Positions 1 to 10,835 of a stretch of DNA of 64,000 nt are shown here, piece by piece; within the stretch, counting starts at the first letter, position 1; each line of letters begins with the position of its first letter. The stretch is from NCBI GenBank assembly GCA_029339195.1, contig JAPTJF010000069.1:121405-185404 (forward strand). Reading direction: 5' to 3'. Source of the stretch: Micractinium sp. NFX-FRZ (Eukaryota; Chlorophyta; Trebouxiophyceae; Chlorellales; Chlorellaceae). Under the pieces are notes generated by a model. It was not told the DNA's origin, did no database searches, and saw only the letters and a program-made list of their open reading frames with translations. The translations under genes and the position numbers were made by a program.

Positions 1-52
1 TGCGGTAGCGAGCTCTGGCAGTGTCGGCAGGCCGCCGCGCAGCGCTCCTTAC

Positions 53-196
53 CAGCACTGCCGTGTGCAGGGCCTGCCTCAGCTTCCGCAGCGTCTCCTG
101 GAGCTCGCTCAGCAGCGCGCCATCACCCAGCTCCCCCGCTGACTGCCCTGCAGCAGTTTCCTCATCTTTGGCGCGCTCCAGGAATAATATGTCCAT
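53..196 (-). CDS. first exon of an unidentified coiled-coil protein, gene cut by left edge
   Basis: The minus strand opens with ATG at 196 and reads 48 codons to a GTAAGG donor at 52. The remaining bases to the left edge are intron. The peptide is acidic, with a short helical heptad-like stretch (LLSELQETLRKLRQALHTAV at residues 28-47), so a coiled-coil protein is likely. I do not recognise the family. The start rests on the ATG and the clean phase-0 donor; an upstream non-coding exon cannot be excluded. Everything downstream lies outside the window. Confidence 0.5.
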
Positions 197-655
197 TGTT
201 TGCAAGGCTGAAGCGCACCAGGCCGGGAGCCCGTCGGCCGAAGTGGCTCCAACCGCACACGTCCAGGCTTTGTGGCACACCAAACAACGTTTTAGTGCGA
301 TCGCAGCTGGGAGAGAAAGCGCAAGCACTTGGGACAGGGTGCCATCGATGCCACGACGGCCAGCGGCGGCGGCGACATGGCGACGCCAGCGCAGCTGGTC
401 AGAAATGCATGGCGATGTGAGGGAGGTTCAATGCTACGCTTGCACTTGAATGCCATTTAGAGACAAAGGCTCAGGTAGGTTGTACCACAGGTGCACAGGG
501 GCCAGCGTGGGACACAAGGTGCTGACCACCGCCCGCCTCGCGTGCCTCACGCCCCATGAAGGCAGGAAAGTTGAGGCATCCAAGAGGCAGCGCTGCCACC
601 CTACCTCGGAGCGTCTCTGCCAATCAACACCACGCGAATCGCGTGTTCCAAGGCA
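197..655. promoter_or_regulatory. divergent intergenic region
   Basis: This gap separates the start of the left-edge minus-strand gene from the start of the carbonic anhydrase. It must hold both promoters and 5' UTRs. Short ORFs occur on both strands but show no family similarity I recognise. I saw no clear TATA box. Confidence 0.4.
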
Positions 656-2414
656 ATGTCTCGTGCAGCCTGCCTCCTGGCGGCTCTGGCAGCGCTCCTC
701 CTGCTGCCCAGCACAACAGCCTGTGGGGCCCACTACTTCCACCACGGCAGGCTCCTGTCTGAGGTGTGGCTGTTGAAGGATTCAGTGGGATATCGCCTCC
801 AGCGCGGCTCTGAGGGAGGCGCGCCCCTCGGGCTGCTGGCTGCATCTGGACGAATGGCGAGATTGGGCGGCGTCAGCAGCTGAGCAAGACCCTTGGACTG
901 TAGGAGGGCAGCAGCCGTAGCCTTGGCTGCCTCTTCACCCGCACAACACCTCTTCGTGATGCAGGAGAAAAACCCTGTCCCAGCAAGCAACTGGAGCTAC
1001 GCTGCTGGAGGCGCCGACTGGACGGGGACCTGTGCCAGCGGCAGGCGTCAGTCCCCCATCGGCATCCGTGTTGAGGGTGAGTTCGCATGTGGCTGGCTGG
1101 CTAGACGGTGTATAGACGTGGATCAACCCCGCATGCGTTGACTTGGACGACATGACCTCAACGGCATGCGCATCTAGCCAATAGCAATCAGTTTCAAAGC
1201 AGCCCCGCTCCACACATGTTGCTGCCCCGCGCGCTTGGCTGCCTGTACCTCCCGCCTAGTCTACTCCTCACACCTGCATGCAAGCCCGCTTTGCTGAAGG
1301 GTCCTGCAACTTCATTTTGGACTGACCGGGTTTGTTCCACCTCCCGGACTGCAGGCATTTCTCACGAGCTCCCTCCGGAGGCCCGTGCCCAGCTGGACTT
1401 TGGGCTGGCCCGTGGGCTGCGCATCTTCCACACTGGATACTTCCTGCAGGTTTGGGGCAGCCCAGAGTGGGCCTCTGGTGGTGATGTCAGGTGGCAGCGT
1501 TCAACAGGTGGCAGGGTGGTGAAGTGCAGCTCGAAGGTGGCACTCTAGCCCGGCAGCGTTCGACAGGTGGCAGGTGCCCGGCTTGCTCCCGGGCAGTGTC
1601 TGCCAATTTGGCAGCTTGACTGATGTGAGGTAGGAAAGGGTGCTGGTGGGCGGCCCGCTGGGCTGACGTGTGCCCGCCCCACTCCCTGGCTGCAGGTGGA
1701 GTGGGACTCTCTGGAGGGCGCCAATGCCAGCGTGCCCATACTGGGTAAGGGTCGCACCTTGAATTGTCAGGTGCATGCCCAGAGGGTGAGAGCCATGCCC
1801 AGAGGGCTGCGTGCCCAGAGGGCTGCGTGCCCAGAGGGCTGCGTGCCTGCGTGATCAGGATGGCGCGCTGTCCACCCTATGCCCGGCAACAAGAGCCATG
1901 TGGGGCGGGCGGGGAAGCCCCAACCTCAGCAGACGAATGCCAAAGTCGATAGCACAGCCTGTGCCTCAGGCCCTCGCTCCTCATCAAGTGCAACTTTTGA
2001 GAGCTCTCCAATCCAGGTATCCCATGTTGCCCTGCAGGGGACTCCTGGGCCTCTGTGTTTGGTCCTGCACAGGCGATGGCTGCAGGCGGTGACGATGCAC
2101 CGCTGCGCCAGGTGCCCGTCACCCCCACCCAGATCCACTGGTAAGGCAGGAAGGGCTGCTGCCTCCTGCTCTCTGCAGCCCTGAGGCAAACGGTTGTTGT
2201 TGTGGGGCGCCTGCATACGCTCGTGAGGCCTCACCACCCTGGTCCCGCTGCCAGTGCTTCCCTGTGTTCGCCCTGCTGTTGCAGGCACTCCGAGTGCGAG
2301 CACCTCGTTGACGGTGAGCCTGCCTGCCGCAGAGGAGGCCACCTGCTGCCGCTGCCGCAGCTACTGCCGCCGCCTCTGCTGCTGCTGGTGCTGCTGGTGC
2401 TGCTGGTGCTGCGG

Positions 2415-2474
<60 letters not shown>

Positions 2475-2567
2475 TGTCGCTGCTGCTGCTTCTGCTGCTG
2501 CTGCTGTCGCTGCTGCTGCTTCTGCTGCTGGTGGTGCTGCTGGTGCTGCTTCTGCTGCTGCTGCTGG

Positions 2568-2600
<33 letters not shown>

Positions 2601-4071
2601 TGTCGCTGCTGCTGCTTCTGCTGCTGGTGGTGCTGCTGGTGCTGCTGTTGGTGCTGCTGCGGTGGTGCTGCTTCTGCTTCTGGTAAGCGCACGGACTGTG
2701 TCCATCAGGGTGTCTCACTGCTGCACAGAAGCCTCCTCTGCAGTCCTGCTCTGGTCACGCTGTGCCCAACCTCACTGAACACAGTGGCCCCTCCCCTCCC
2801 CCCTCACCCACCCACCCACCCTCATCCCTCACCCACCCTGCCTGCAGGCGACTCTTGCCCCCTGGAGCTGCACATTGTGACCGCTGTGGACAACACCACA
2901 GGCGTGCGCGTCCCCGACCGCTGCAACCAGGCCCCCTGCCTTGCTGTCTTTGGCGTCATCTTGAAGGCGAGCCGTGCTAGCACGGGGGACTGCCACAATG
3001 AATGCACGCTGCAGCTGCAAGCGCATAGTGCCAAGGCCCGGGGGGAGGACAGGAGGGACTGCGGCAGGCAGGCAGGCGGGCAGGTAGGCAGGTAGGCAGC
3101 GCGTGTGCTGTTTCATGCCCCCTCTTTGCCGCCTGCTTGTGTGCAGTACAACGTGGATGTGTACGGGACCGGGGCCCCTTGGTACGACCTGCTGACAAAG
3201 AGCGCGCCCAAGACCGTGGGTGCTTCGGTGAGCTGGCTGCTGGGTGGGCGGCGCTGTTGTGCCCGCCCTGGTCCCTCGCATTGCTAAAGGTGATTTGGGA
3301 GCCGGTCATGCAGGCTGGCACTTGGGTAAGCTTGGCACTCGGGCAGCACAGTGGCACGGCCAGTATCGGGGCAACGATGCGCGATACGCAGGGTTATGCT
3401 GCCCTGCTGCTCCCACTGTGTGCAGGCGGCCACCCACCTGCCCGGTGCATGGCTGGACCTCTCCTCCCTGCTGCCACAGAACGACCAAACCTATGCTTCC
3501 TACTCAGGTGCGTCTGGGATCCCATCTTGAGAAGTACAGGCCCCTCCCTTTTTGGATGCCAAACCGGCAGGCACTGACATGCTGCCTGCATGGGGCCATG
3601 CAGGCAGCGCGCGCCTCACTCGCACTCCTGTGCCATCTGCTGCCCTCCCCTTGCCCGCAGGCTCCCTGACCACCCCTCCCTGCTCCGAGGATGTGATGTG
3701 GCACGTGTTTCTGGAGCACAAGCGGGAGCTGTCGGCACAGCAGGTGAGGTGGGTTGGGCTGCTTGGGCTGCTCATAAACGCAATCAGGTGCTACATCAGG
3801 CGGGAACTTGCTGGCCAGCCAAAGGGCAACGTGGGCTTCTCCCAGACGCTGGGGTGGTTCCTGAGGGACAAGCAATCCTGGACCTGCTGTTGCGCTTCAT
3901 CCCTTCCCTGCTTCCACCCTTGCCCCTGGTCAGGTCGACACCTACCAAACCATTGTGAGCGGCGCTGACGGGGAGGCGGCTGAGGGTTCCCCCCCCACTG
4001 GCGGGCGCACCAGCAACCGCTTCGTGCAGCCTTTGAATGACAGGACGGTGTTCCTGAGCCGTGAGGACTGA
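656..4071 (+). CDS. alpha-type carbonic anhydrase, secreted/periplasmic
   Basis: Interconverts CO2 and bicarbonate with a zinc ion; in algae such enzymes feed inorganic carbon to the cell. Eleven exons give 316 aa: 656-763, 965-1076, 1355-1449, 1696-1744, 2086-2140, 2285-2313, 2848-2966, 3147-3227, 3426-3507, 3661-3743, 3934-4071. Residues 1-23 are a typical signal peptide. Family motifs are NWSY (45-48), QSPIGI, three zinc ligands His139, His141 and His158 (IHWH...ELHIV), and SLTTPPCSE (245-253). Cys59 and Cys251 match the usual disulfide. The codon before the second zinc His is split by an intron, and a 29-base exon carries HSECEHLVDG. By alignment back from VEW, the proton-shuttle position (human His64) seems to be Tyr. 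The intron at 2967 has a GC donor. All phases join without a stop. Confidence 0.93.
1776..1855. repeat. intronic minisatellite, unit gcccagagggctgcgt
   Basis: Three to four tandem copies of a roughly 16-base unit lie in the carbonic anhydrase intron between exons 4 and 5. Just upstream, a unit around ggcagcgttc-acaggtggcag occurs at about 1494 and again at about 1555. Confidence 0.7.
2375..2668. repeat. long CTG/CAG trinucleotide tract inside an intron
   Basis: About 290 bases of CTG repeats with CTT, TCG and GTG interruptions, including roughly 15 uninterrupted CTG units from about 2417. The tract lies wholly in the 534-base intron between the 29-base exon (2285-2313) and the exon at 2848 of the carbonic anhydrase. 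It creates long spurious ORFs in every frame (poly-Cys, poly-Leu, poly-Ala, poly-Gln, poly-Ser). The zinc-ligand exons on both sides join in phase only if the tract is removed. Confidence 0.9.
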
Positions 4072-4451
4072 GAGGTCGGCTGGAGAACAGAGGGGAATGT
4101 GACAGTCACTTGGACGGATGCGAATCCCCCGTGTTCCCCAGAGATTGCAACCAAGACGGGGTGGGCGGTTGGGTTCAAGACTGAATGCCCACCCGACCCT
4201 GCAGCTCACTGACTTGACGTCCGCTTTCATTTTAAAACACCATCAAAAAAAACGAGCTCCATTTGGAGCCGCGTGCTTCGCACGCTGCGCTGTGCCGCCA
4301 CCAGCCGCCCCGCTGAGCTGCAACATTCTGAGCTCCCCGTGCGCCTTGGCTCCCATTCTCTCTGCGCCTGGCACTTGGTGAGCTTTGCTGAACGAGCACA
4401 GGCCTCCCCAGCGGGCCCCAGATTCAAACTACGCAAGCGGTGCCGGTCATC
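4072..4451. promoter_or_regulatory. tandem intergenic region
   Basis: Holds the 3' end of the carbonic anhydrase and the promoter of the next plus-strand gene. No TGTAA signal was seen directly after the stop. An A-rich run lies near 4240-4252. Confidence 0.35.
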
Positions 4452-7400
4452 ATGCAGGCTGCAGCAGTCTCCTGCCATCACGGCGCCCATGCGCCCGCCA
4501 TTGCGCCTCAGCAGCTGCCCCGGTGAGCACAGGATCGTTGGCACTGCCGGCGATAGGGTGCTCGAGCACGGGTTGGAGGGCAGCGCCCGCTCTTGCAGCC
4601 CGCGATTGCAAGCCCTTTGTTGTCACCCGCCGTGTTCCCTTCGCGACCCTGCAGGCAGCGCCGCGTGGCCGCCGCTGCACGGCGTGCCGACCGCCGCCGC
4701 GGCCCCGCTCCGCCGACCGCCTTCGACCCCGCCGCTGCCGCAGCGCTGACTTACGAGATCCAGGAGTTCGGCCTCTGCCTGATGGGCATGGGCATCGTGA
4801 CGGGCCTGGCCAGCACCACCGCCGCAGCCGTGCGCGGCGCTGCCGGCGCCTACACCGCCGCCGCAGCCTCCGTCGCGCAGGCCGCTGCGGCGGCCGCTGC
4901 CAAGGCGGCACCGCCGCCCACCGCTGCCTCAACCCTCGTGGAGCAGAGCCTGAGCGCTGCCGCAGCTGCTGCCCTGGAGACCGTGTACCAGGCGCCTGCC
5001 ACCGTGGAGGTCGGAGACATCAAGGCACAGCTGCAGGCGGCTGCTGACGAGGCGCTCGCCGCCGTCAAGAGGACCGCGAATGCCCCGCCGGCGGTTGGCC
5101 CCCGCCGCGCCTCCGCTGCCATCCCTTCCGGTGCCCCCAACGGCGCTGCTGTCAGGCCGGGGCTGACCGTGGAGGAGGCAACCAAGGTGGGTGGGGCTGG
5201 TGTGTGTGTATTGTGGTAAGGTGGTGCGGGTAAGGGAGGGACAGGGTGCTGTTGAGATTGGGCCTTCAATCCGGCCCCCAGGGGGGTGCGCCTGCCTGCC
5301 CGTCACTAGCAGCCTGCCTGCCGTGGTGGGGGCGATGGCAGGGATTTCCGGTGCCAGCGCTCTGCCGGCCACTTGCCGGCATGCTGCCTCCCTCAACCCC
5401 CCCAGTCCCTCCCTCTCGTCCAGTCCTTCCACCCCACCACGCTCCCTACCCATCCTCACCCATCCCATCCCGTCCCCTCGCCCACCCTACGCACCCTCCC
5501 CTACCCCCGGCAGCAAGTCAAGGAGTGGATTGAGGCGTGGCGCACCACCGGGGGCTCTGAGCCGCAGCCAGCCGAGGCCATTGAGCTGCCCGCCGCCGGC
5601 AGCCCCGGTGCACCCCTCACCACCCGCGTCACCGAGCCCTCCCTGCCTCCCAACGCCGCCGCCGTGCTCAGCGCCATGACCGCCGACGCCCCCGTCGCCA
5701 ACACCCCCTCCGGCGTCGATGCCGGCACCCCTGCCCCACAGGCAGCAGCGCCCGAGGGCGGCGACGACGCGCGCGTGCTTGTGGCCGCCGCTGCTGCGGT
5801 GCCAGCCCCCGCCGGCCAGGACGCCAGCGCTGCTGCCGAGAAGGAGGCCGCCTACAAGGCGCGCATTGCTGCCGTGGTGTGTTGCCATCCTGGCCTGCTG
5901 TACCTGCTGCGTGCCTTCCGTGATGGCCTGCCCCGCTGCCTGCCCTGCTCGACTCGTGCCTCTGAGAAGGAGGCCGCTCAACAGGCGCGCCTTGCCGCTA
6001 CTGTGTCGTTTTCCCTGGAGGCCTTGCCATCTCAGCCGGCCTCTCTGCCGGCCGGCAGCTTTGCTGCCTTGCCTGGTTGCATGGCGACTGCCGCCTGCCT
6101 GTGCTCTGCTAGCAGAGAGGGTCTGCCCCCCCTCTGCCCAGCCGGTTCAACTGCACGGATGGTCTGACGCCTCGGAAACCTGGTGGCAGCGTGGCCTTGC
6201 CTGACCGCTGTGGCCTGCTGCGCTGCCCCTCCCTGTGGCCCCGCGCTGAGCCTGCTCTGCTGCCTGCTGCCCTCTGTCCTGCCCCCGCTGCAGGTGGCCG
6301 ACTCCAAGCTGACCCAGGGCAGCCCCCAGCAGCAGCTGCAGGCCAAGGAGGCGGCCGCCCGCCGCAAGGTGCGCACCTGGCCTGTCACTGGCTCGAGCTG
6401 CTGCCTGCTGCTTGCCTGCCCGACTTGGTTTGGGATGTTTCTTGCCCTGCTGCTGGCTCGGGCTGCTGCGTGCTTGATTGGGCATGCGTGCTTTGTCACT
6501 TCCTTTGTCCCCCGCCCACACAGCCCCTCCTTCCGACACCCTTGTTGATGTGTCTTAACCACAACTCACGCTCCCTGCAGGCTATGGGGGAGGGCCCACC
6601 ACCACCACAGGGGCAGAGCCCACCTGCCCTCTGGCCCCACCCACATCCTCCGCACCGCTGTCCCTGTTGACCACACCCCATTTGACCCCTCCCTTCCTGC
6701 CCCCATGCAGGCTGTGGAGGTGGGCCCCGGCTACCAGAACAAGATTGACGGGCTGTGGGCCAACTACGAGCAGAAGAAGGCGCGGGAGCAGGAGCTGCTG
6801 GCCAAGAGCGACCGCATCCTCAAGACCCTGGTGAGCTCTTTGACTGGGCGCATTGTCAGCTCCGATCGGGAGGTTGGCCAGTAGCGTTGGGCCTTTCTTT
6901 GGGGGTGCAGCGTGCAGGGGTTGCTGGCCGAGAGCGATCGCGTCCTCAACACACTGGTGAGCTGCTCTTGTTCTCCTGGCCTTGTCAGCTGATGGGATGT
7001 TGGCCGGAACAGCTCTGGGAGGGTGGGGTGCCATCATGCCATAGGGTCCCTGGCCAGGAGCGACCGCATCCTTTTAAGACGCTGGTGAGCTGGGTACAGT
7101 TTGCTTTCTTCATGATTCAAATTTGGATGTTGGGCAGCATAACTTGTCAGTGTTGGGGTGCAACCGTTCAGGGGTTGCTAACCGTGAGCTGTCGCACCCA
7201 AAAGGCCCTGGCAAGCTTCTTTCTCTCGGTCTGGGCTGTTGGCCGGAACAGCTTTGGGAGGCTGGTGGGCAGCGGCAGCCTCTGAAGCCTCCCTGCCTGT
7301 ACCTCCCCTGCACTGCTGCAGGCCCAGCTGGAAGCCGAGGAGCAGCAGCAGCTGGCGGCCATCACCGGCGCAGCCTCCGAGCCGGTGGCGGTGGCAGTGC

Positions 7401-7561
7401 CCGCCCCTGCCAGCAGCAGGGCGCTGCAGCAGCACCCCGAGGGGTTCCTCGCCCAGCTTGCTGCCATGTTCAGGGCCGTCCTCAACTTCCTGCAGCAGCT
7501 GATCGCCCGCCTGACCGGCGGCGGCAGCAGCGGCGGCGCCGCGGCCGGCGCCAGCGCCTGA
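4452..7561 (+). CDS. Ala-rich protein of unknown function, possibly organelle-targeted
   Basis: Not recognised. Exons 4452-4522, 4655-5186, 5514-5876, 6294-6368, 6711-6830, 6918-6956 and 7322-7561 join in phase to 479 aa. The N-terminus is basic and Ala/Arg-rich, like a plastid or mitochondrial transit peptide. One hydrophobic stretch (FGLCLMGMGIVTGLA, about residues 60-74) may be a membrane helix. The middle is low-complexity Ala/Pro. The part from the exon at 6294 onward is charged and helical (QNKIDGLWANYEQKKAREQE), and the C-terminus has an amphipathic helix (FLAQLAAMFRAVLNFLQQLI). The 39-base exon at 6918 is a near copy of the end of the exon before it, and more decayed copies follow, so its inclusion is uncertain. 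Several other exon edges are also duplicated in the introns. Confidence 0.6.
5838..6000 (+). repeat. exon-end duplication, 126-base period
   Basis: The end of the exon closing at 5876 (GAGAAGGAGGCCGC...) recurs at 5964 with changes, including a GT-containing end at about 6000. Both copies are in the same frame with no stop between them, so use of the second donor would lengthen the protein by 42 residues without a frameshift. Confidence 0.75.
6581..6737 (+). repeat. exon-start duplication, 130-base period
   Basis: The acceptor and start of the exon at 6711 (ctgcag/gctgtggaggtgggcccc) has a degenerate twin at 6571-6600 that keeps the CAG acceptor. The upstream copy does not continue into the exon body. 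Confidence 0.65.
6785..7216 (+). repeat. four-copy array of an exon end plus donor, about 127-base unit
   Basis: The sequence ctgctggccaagagcgaccg plus the rest of the exon end and its donor appears four times. The donors sit at 6831, 6957, 7085 and 7211 (spacing 126, 128, 126). Copy 2 can still act as an in-frame 13-codon exon. Copy 3 has a two-base gain that breaks the frame. Copy 4 is strongly decayed and has a GC in place of the GT. Confidence 0.8.
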
Positions 7562-8092
7562 GCGAGCAGTGGGCGCGGTGTGTGTGTCTTGACAACATAC
7601 TGCCACCGCAAGCTGGAAGAGCGTGACGCAGCAGCGCACGTCGAGAGCTGCTGCCCGCGCTTTGACCCGGTCCTGCCAGCACGCGCTGCAATGCGTGGTG
7701 ATGCAGCAGGCACCGCCTTTGCTCCCTTATGAATCAACAGCCCCAACACACTTCCTGTTGCAAGCCCTCTTTGACGCACCTCCCCGCCGAGCGCTGCCCC
7801 TGACCCCTGTTCTCAAATATGTACACTCACATCCCTCACATAGATAGCCCACCTTGTTTCCCTCCCCTGCAATCATACTAACAACGCGTGCTGCCCCCAA
7901 CTTGACCTCTAGAGCGCCCCCTCCGCTCCCAGCCCCGCTGGCTGCGTTGCTGTGTTGCTGCACGCTGCTCTCGCAGCCAGCGCTCGTGTATTCCCTGTGG
8001 CCGGCCTCCAGCCCTTTGCCACTCTGCCCCTCACTAACTTACGCACCCTTATGCTGTCCTCTGACGTTGCTCTGCCTGTGTCTGTTGCCTGC

Positions 8093-8097
8093 TGTAA
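8093..8097 (+). terminator. candidate polyadenylation signal TGTAA
   Basis: TGTAA is the usual green algal polyadenylation signal. This copy lies about 530 bases after the plus-strand stop at 7561. Confidence 0.5.
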
Positions 8098-8203
8098 GAC
8101 GCAGGAGACCCTGGGGGCGCAGCCCAGCACACAGGTTGCAGTGTGGCGGCACATTACCCTTCAAATGTGCTTCAGCTGCGCTGTACGAGCGTCTGGTCCC
8201 TGC

Positions 8204-8208
8204 TTACA
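8204..8208 (-). terminator. candidate polyadenylation signal TGTAA (minus)
   Basis: TTACA on the plus strand, so TGTAA on the minus strand, about 290 bases past the stop of the F-box/LRR gene. Confidence 0.5.
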
Positions 8209-8498
8209 GTGTGTGACAGATCAAGTGTCGTGCGCGCAATATGTCGCCAGCAAGCAGGCCAAAGAACGGTTCAGGGGACAGGCCTTCAGGGCCAGCAGGC
8301 AGCGGGGCCTTTGTAGCGCCGCCTGTCGTGACCACAGCGTGCACGTCACGACCCTGGTGTTAATGGGGAAAACAGCTGGGTGGCAGCCGCCGAGGCATGC
8401 CACACCAGCTTTGGAAAAGGCAGCTCAAAGAAATGAGCATTCAAAGTAAGTAGTTAGCACGCAAAGGGCACATAAATCGCGTCTGATGGCCTGCCACA

Positions 8499-10202
8499 TC
8501 AGCCGTCAAACATGGCGTCCCAGATGGCGGGCCCCTTCCACCTGGTACCGCCCCCATTGCTAAACTGCAGCTGCGGGCGCGCCCGCTGAAGCTCCGCCAG
8601 CCCGCTGCGCATGCACTTGGCTGCGCAGGGGCGCACAAACGCGTGCTCGTCCTTCCCATCCTGAAACACCCGCCCATAGGACGGGTGCAGCTCGACACGC
8701 TGCAGGGAGGCGGTGTGGGCTGCCGCCTGCCAGAGGGCACGCCACGCGTCCCCGCAATCCCTCTGTGAGCTGCTGCCAAGGATGTAAAGATGCTCTAGCT
8801 GCGCTGCCTCCTGCACCAGGTGTGGGTTCTTCAACAGGAGCTCCGACTCCAACCCCAGCCAGCGCAGGCGCCCCGCCCAGGCGCCGCCCGCCAGGTGGGG
8901 CATGTGTTCGTGCCCATAGATGGCTGCTCGGGGTTGGCAGTACACCAGGCGCTGCAGGTTGGGCAGCCGATCCAGAGCCTGCAGAATGTCTTCATGCTCC
9001 TCCCCCAGCAGCGGTGCATCAAACAGCATCAGAGCGGTCAGCTGCTGCAGGCGGGGCAGCGCGGCCGCCAGTGCCTCCTCGTCTTCATGGCAGACACCGT
9101 GCAGGTGCAGGGAGTGCAGCTGGGTGAGGGCGCCCAGGCAGGCCGGCAGGCGGCTGGCTGTGCCGAGGGTGGTGCGGAACGGGAGCGGTGCATGGTCCAG
9201 CCTGAGGTGGCGCAGGCTGCGCAGCGTGCTCAGCACGCCCATGCCGTCCGCTGAGAAGCTGCGCAGGCACAGGTGCATGGACAGGCGCTCCAGGGCGGTG
9301 AAGGCCGAGAGCTGCACTTGGGCGGGGGTGGTGGGGCAGGGGGGCAGGGGGGCGGATCAGGGCATTCACAGGAGGGGGAAGAGGCAGTGGGAGGCGCAGT
9401 TGTGGAGGGTTGGCTGGTAACCAACGATCGGCGCACCACTCAGTCCAGCAGTGCGCTGCAGGGCCCTGAAAAGAGTGCCCTGCCGCCCCAATTGCGCCCC
9501 ACTCTCGGCGGCCCTGCCAGGATCTACTGACGGTTGCAAGGGAGAAGAGGGCACCCACCGTCCCGCACACAGGGCGGTGATGTTCTGCCCACCCTCGGTG
9601 CTGCCCAACACCGAGGCACCAGCCACTGCCGAGCCGCTCCCACTCACCTTTTGGGGCAGCACACAGGCAGGTGGCCTCTCGTTGTAGGCGTAGGAGGAGG
9701 GCAGGTGCAGTCGCAGGTGGACGGTGTGTGGCGCCGCCCGGCGGGCCAGCCAGGCGTGCAGGTTCTCCAAGTCTTTTTTGTTGAAGTAGACAGCCTTGCA
9801 GATGGCCACACGCTTCAGCAGTGCGGGCGCACACGACACGCGGTGCCACTGCCGGCTGGCCAGAGCAGCGCCGCAGGCCCTGCAGCAGGGCAGCGGAGGA
9901 GCGGCCTTCGGGGCAGCTTAGCTCAGGGCAGGGTGGAAAGGCAGTGCCGCCATGACGGCTGCCCGAGCCTGATACAAGGTCGGGAATGTGCACGGTAAAC
10001 ATGTACTGACTTCTGACGCCTGCCGCTGCCAAAATGGCGCCCTTGATGCCCAGGCAGGCACGCACCTCTCCTGCGCCTCCAAGTTGCCCATGACCTGCTC
10101 CACCACCTCATCAGGCAGCAGGCTGTAGCTGCAGCCAGTGTATGTGCCGCCAGCACCGACTGCAGCTGCAGGAGAGACCTTGGGGCGCCGGCGGGGCGCC
10201 AT
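8499..10202 (-). CDS. F-box/leucine-rich-repeat protein
   Basis: Likely the substrate-recognition part of an SCF ubiquitin ligase. Three exons (10202-10066, 9879-9648, 9311-8499) join in phase to 393 aa. Residues about 26-60 read like an F-box: YSLLPDEVVEQVMGNLEAQE, then RACGAALASRQWHRVSCAPA after the first intron. The rest holds irregular leucine-rich repeats (LTQLHSLHLHGV, LQQLTALMLFDAPL, LPNLQRLVYC, LRWLGLESELLL, LEHLYILGSS). The F-box is split by intron 1, where the phase-2 join restores Arg. Introns 1 and 2 have GTGCGT and GTGAGT donors. Many green algae have large families of such genes, so the target is unknown. The F-box call rests on pattern only; the LRR call is stronger. Confidence 0.8.
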
Positions 10203-10835
10203 CCTGCGGCGGTGGCAGTACGGCGGGCGGGCGGGCGTGAGGGGCGAGGCAAGGGTCCTATTCTACTTGCCGTCTGACCTGGCGGTGCATTTTAAGGCGG
10301 TGCGATTCGCCCGCAAGCGCAGTCCGCAATGCCAGGCCAACCCTCGCCCTCGGGGCCGTCTGGCTGGCACCTGCCACAGGGGTGCCTCTTCGACTCGCGG
10401 CACCCAGGGGTGTCGCTTAGCCTTGTGGACCTCAGTGGCGCCCCAAGTGCGCCAAACCGAGTCTCTGTGCCCTGAACACTTTCCGCGCGAACCGAATGCC
10501 AGTGGCCTGCCTCGGTGCTGCCTTGGCCCTACAACGCTGCTGGTAGCGTTTTTGCCAAACCCCTTAATTAACTCAAGCAAGAGCACAAACGACAAGAAGA
10601 AGTGAGGGAGGGTGCCTGGGTTGGAAGGCAATGTCGCCAGCCTGGAGCGGCACAGCACAGCGCTAGCGCCAGCGGCGCAACAGGAAAGCGGGCTACGCTC
10701 TCAATTAACATAATACATGTGGCCCTGCCTCTCATTCAACGCCATGCCACAGATGATGGGACACCTAACAGGTTCCTCCTAGTGTACAGTAATGTTCGCG
10801 AGAAGGCATAGCAGCAGAAGACATATGCATGGGCA
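10203..10835. promoter_or_regulatory. intergenic region upstream of the F-box gene
   Basis: Contains the F-box gene promoter on the minus strand and the presumed 3' UTR of the small RING gene. No coding region is supported. Confidence 0.4.

Larger units (their letters stand above)
7562..8498. other. convergent 3' region of two genes
   Basis: About 0.9 kb between the stop of the plus-strand Ala-rich gene and the stop of the minus-strand F-box gene. It is AT-richer and C-rich in places, with no supportable coding region. A TGTAA lies on each strand (see separate entries), which fits two facing 3' UTRs. Confidence 0.5.

Noticed and set aside
1776..1855. CRISPR-like tandem repeat
   Set aside because: Units are directly adjacent with no unique spacers; a simple eukaryotic minisatellite.
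2119..3095. Long ORFs over the CTG tract on both strands (poly-Cys, poly-Gln, poly-Ala, poly-Ser)
   Set aside because: They are produced by the trinucleotide repeat, which lies inside a well-supported carbonic anhydrase intron.
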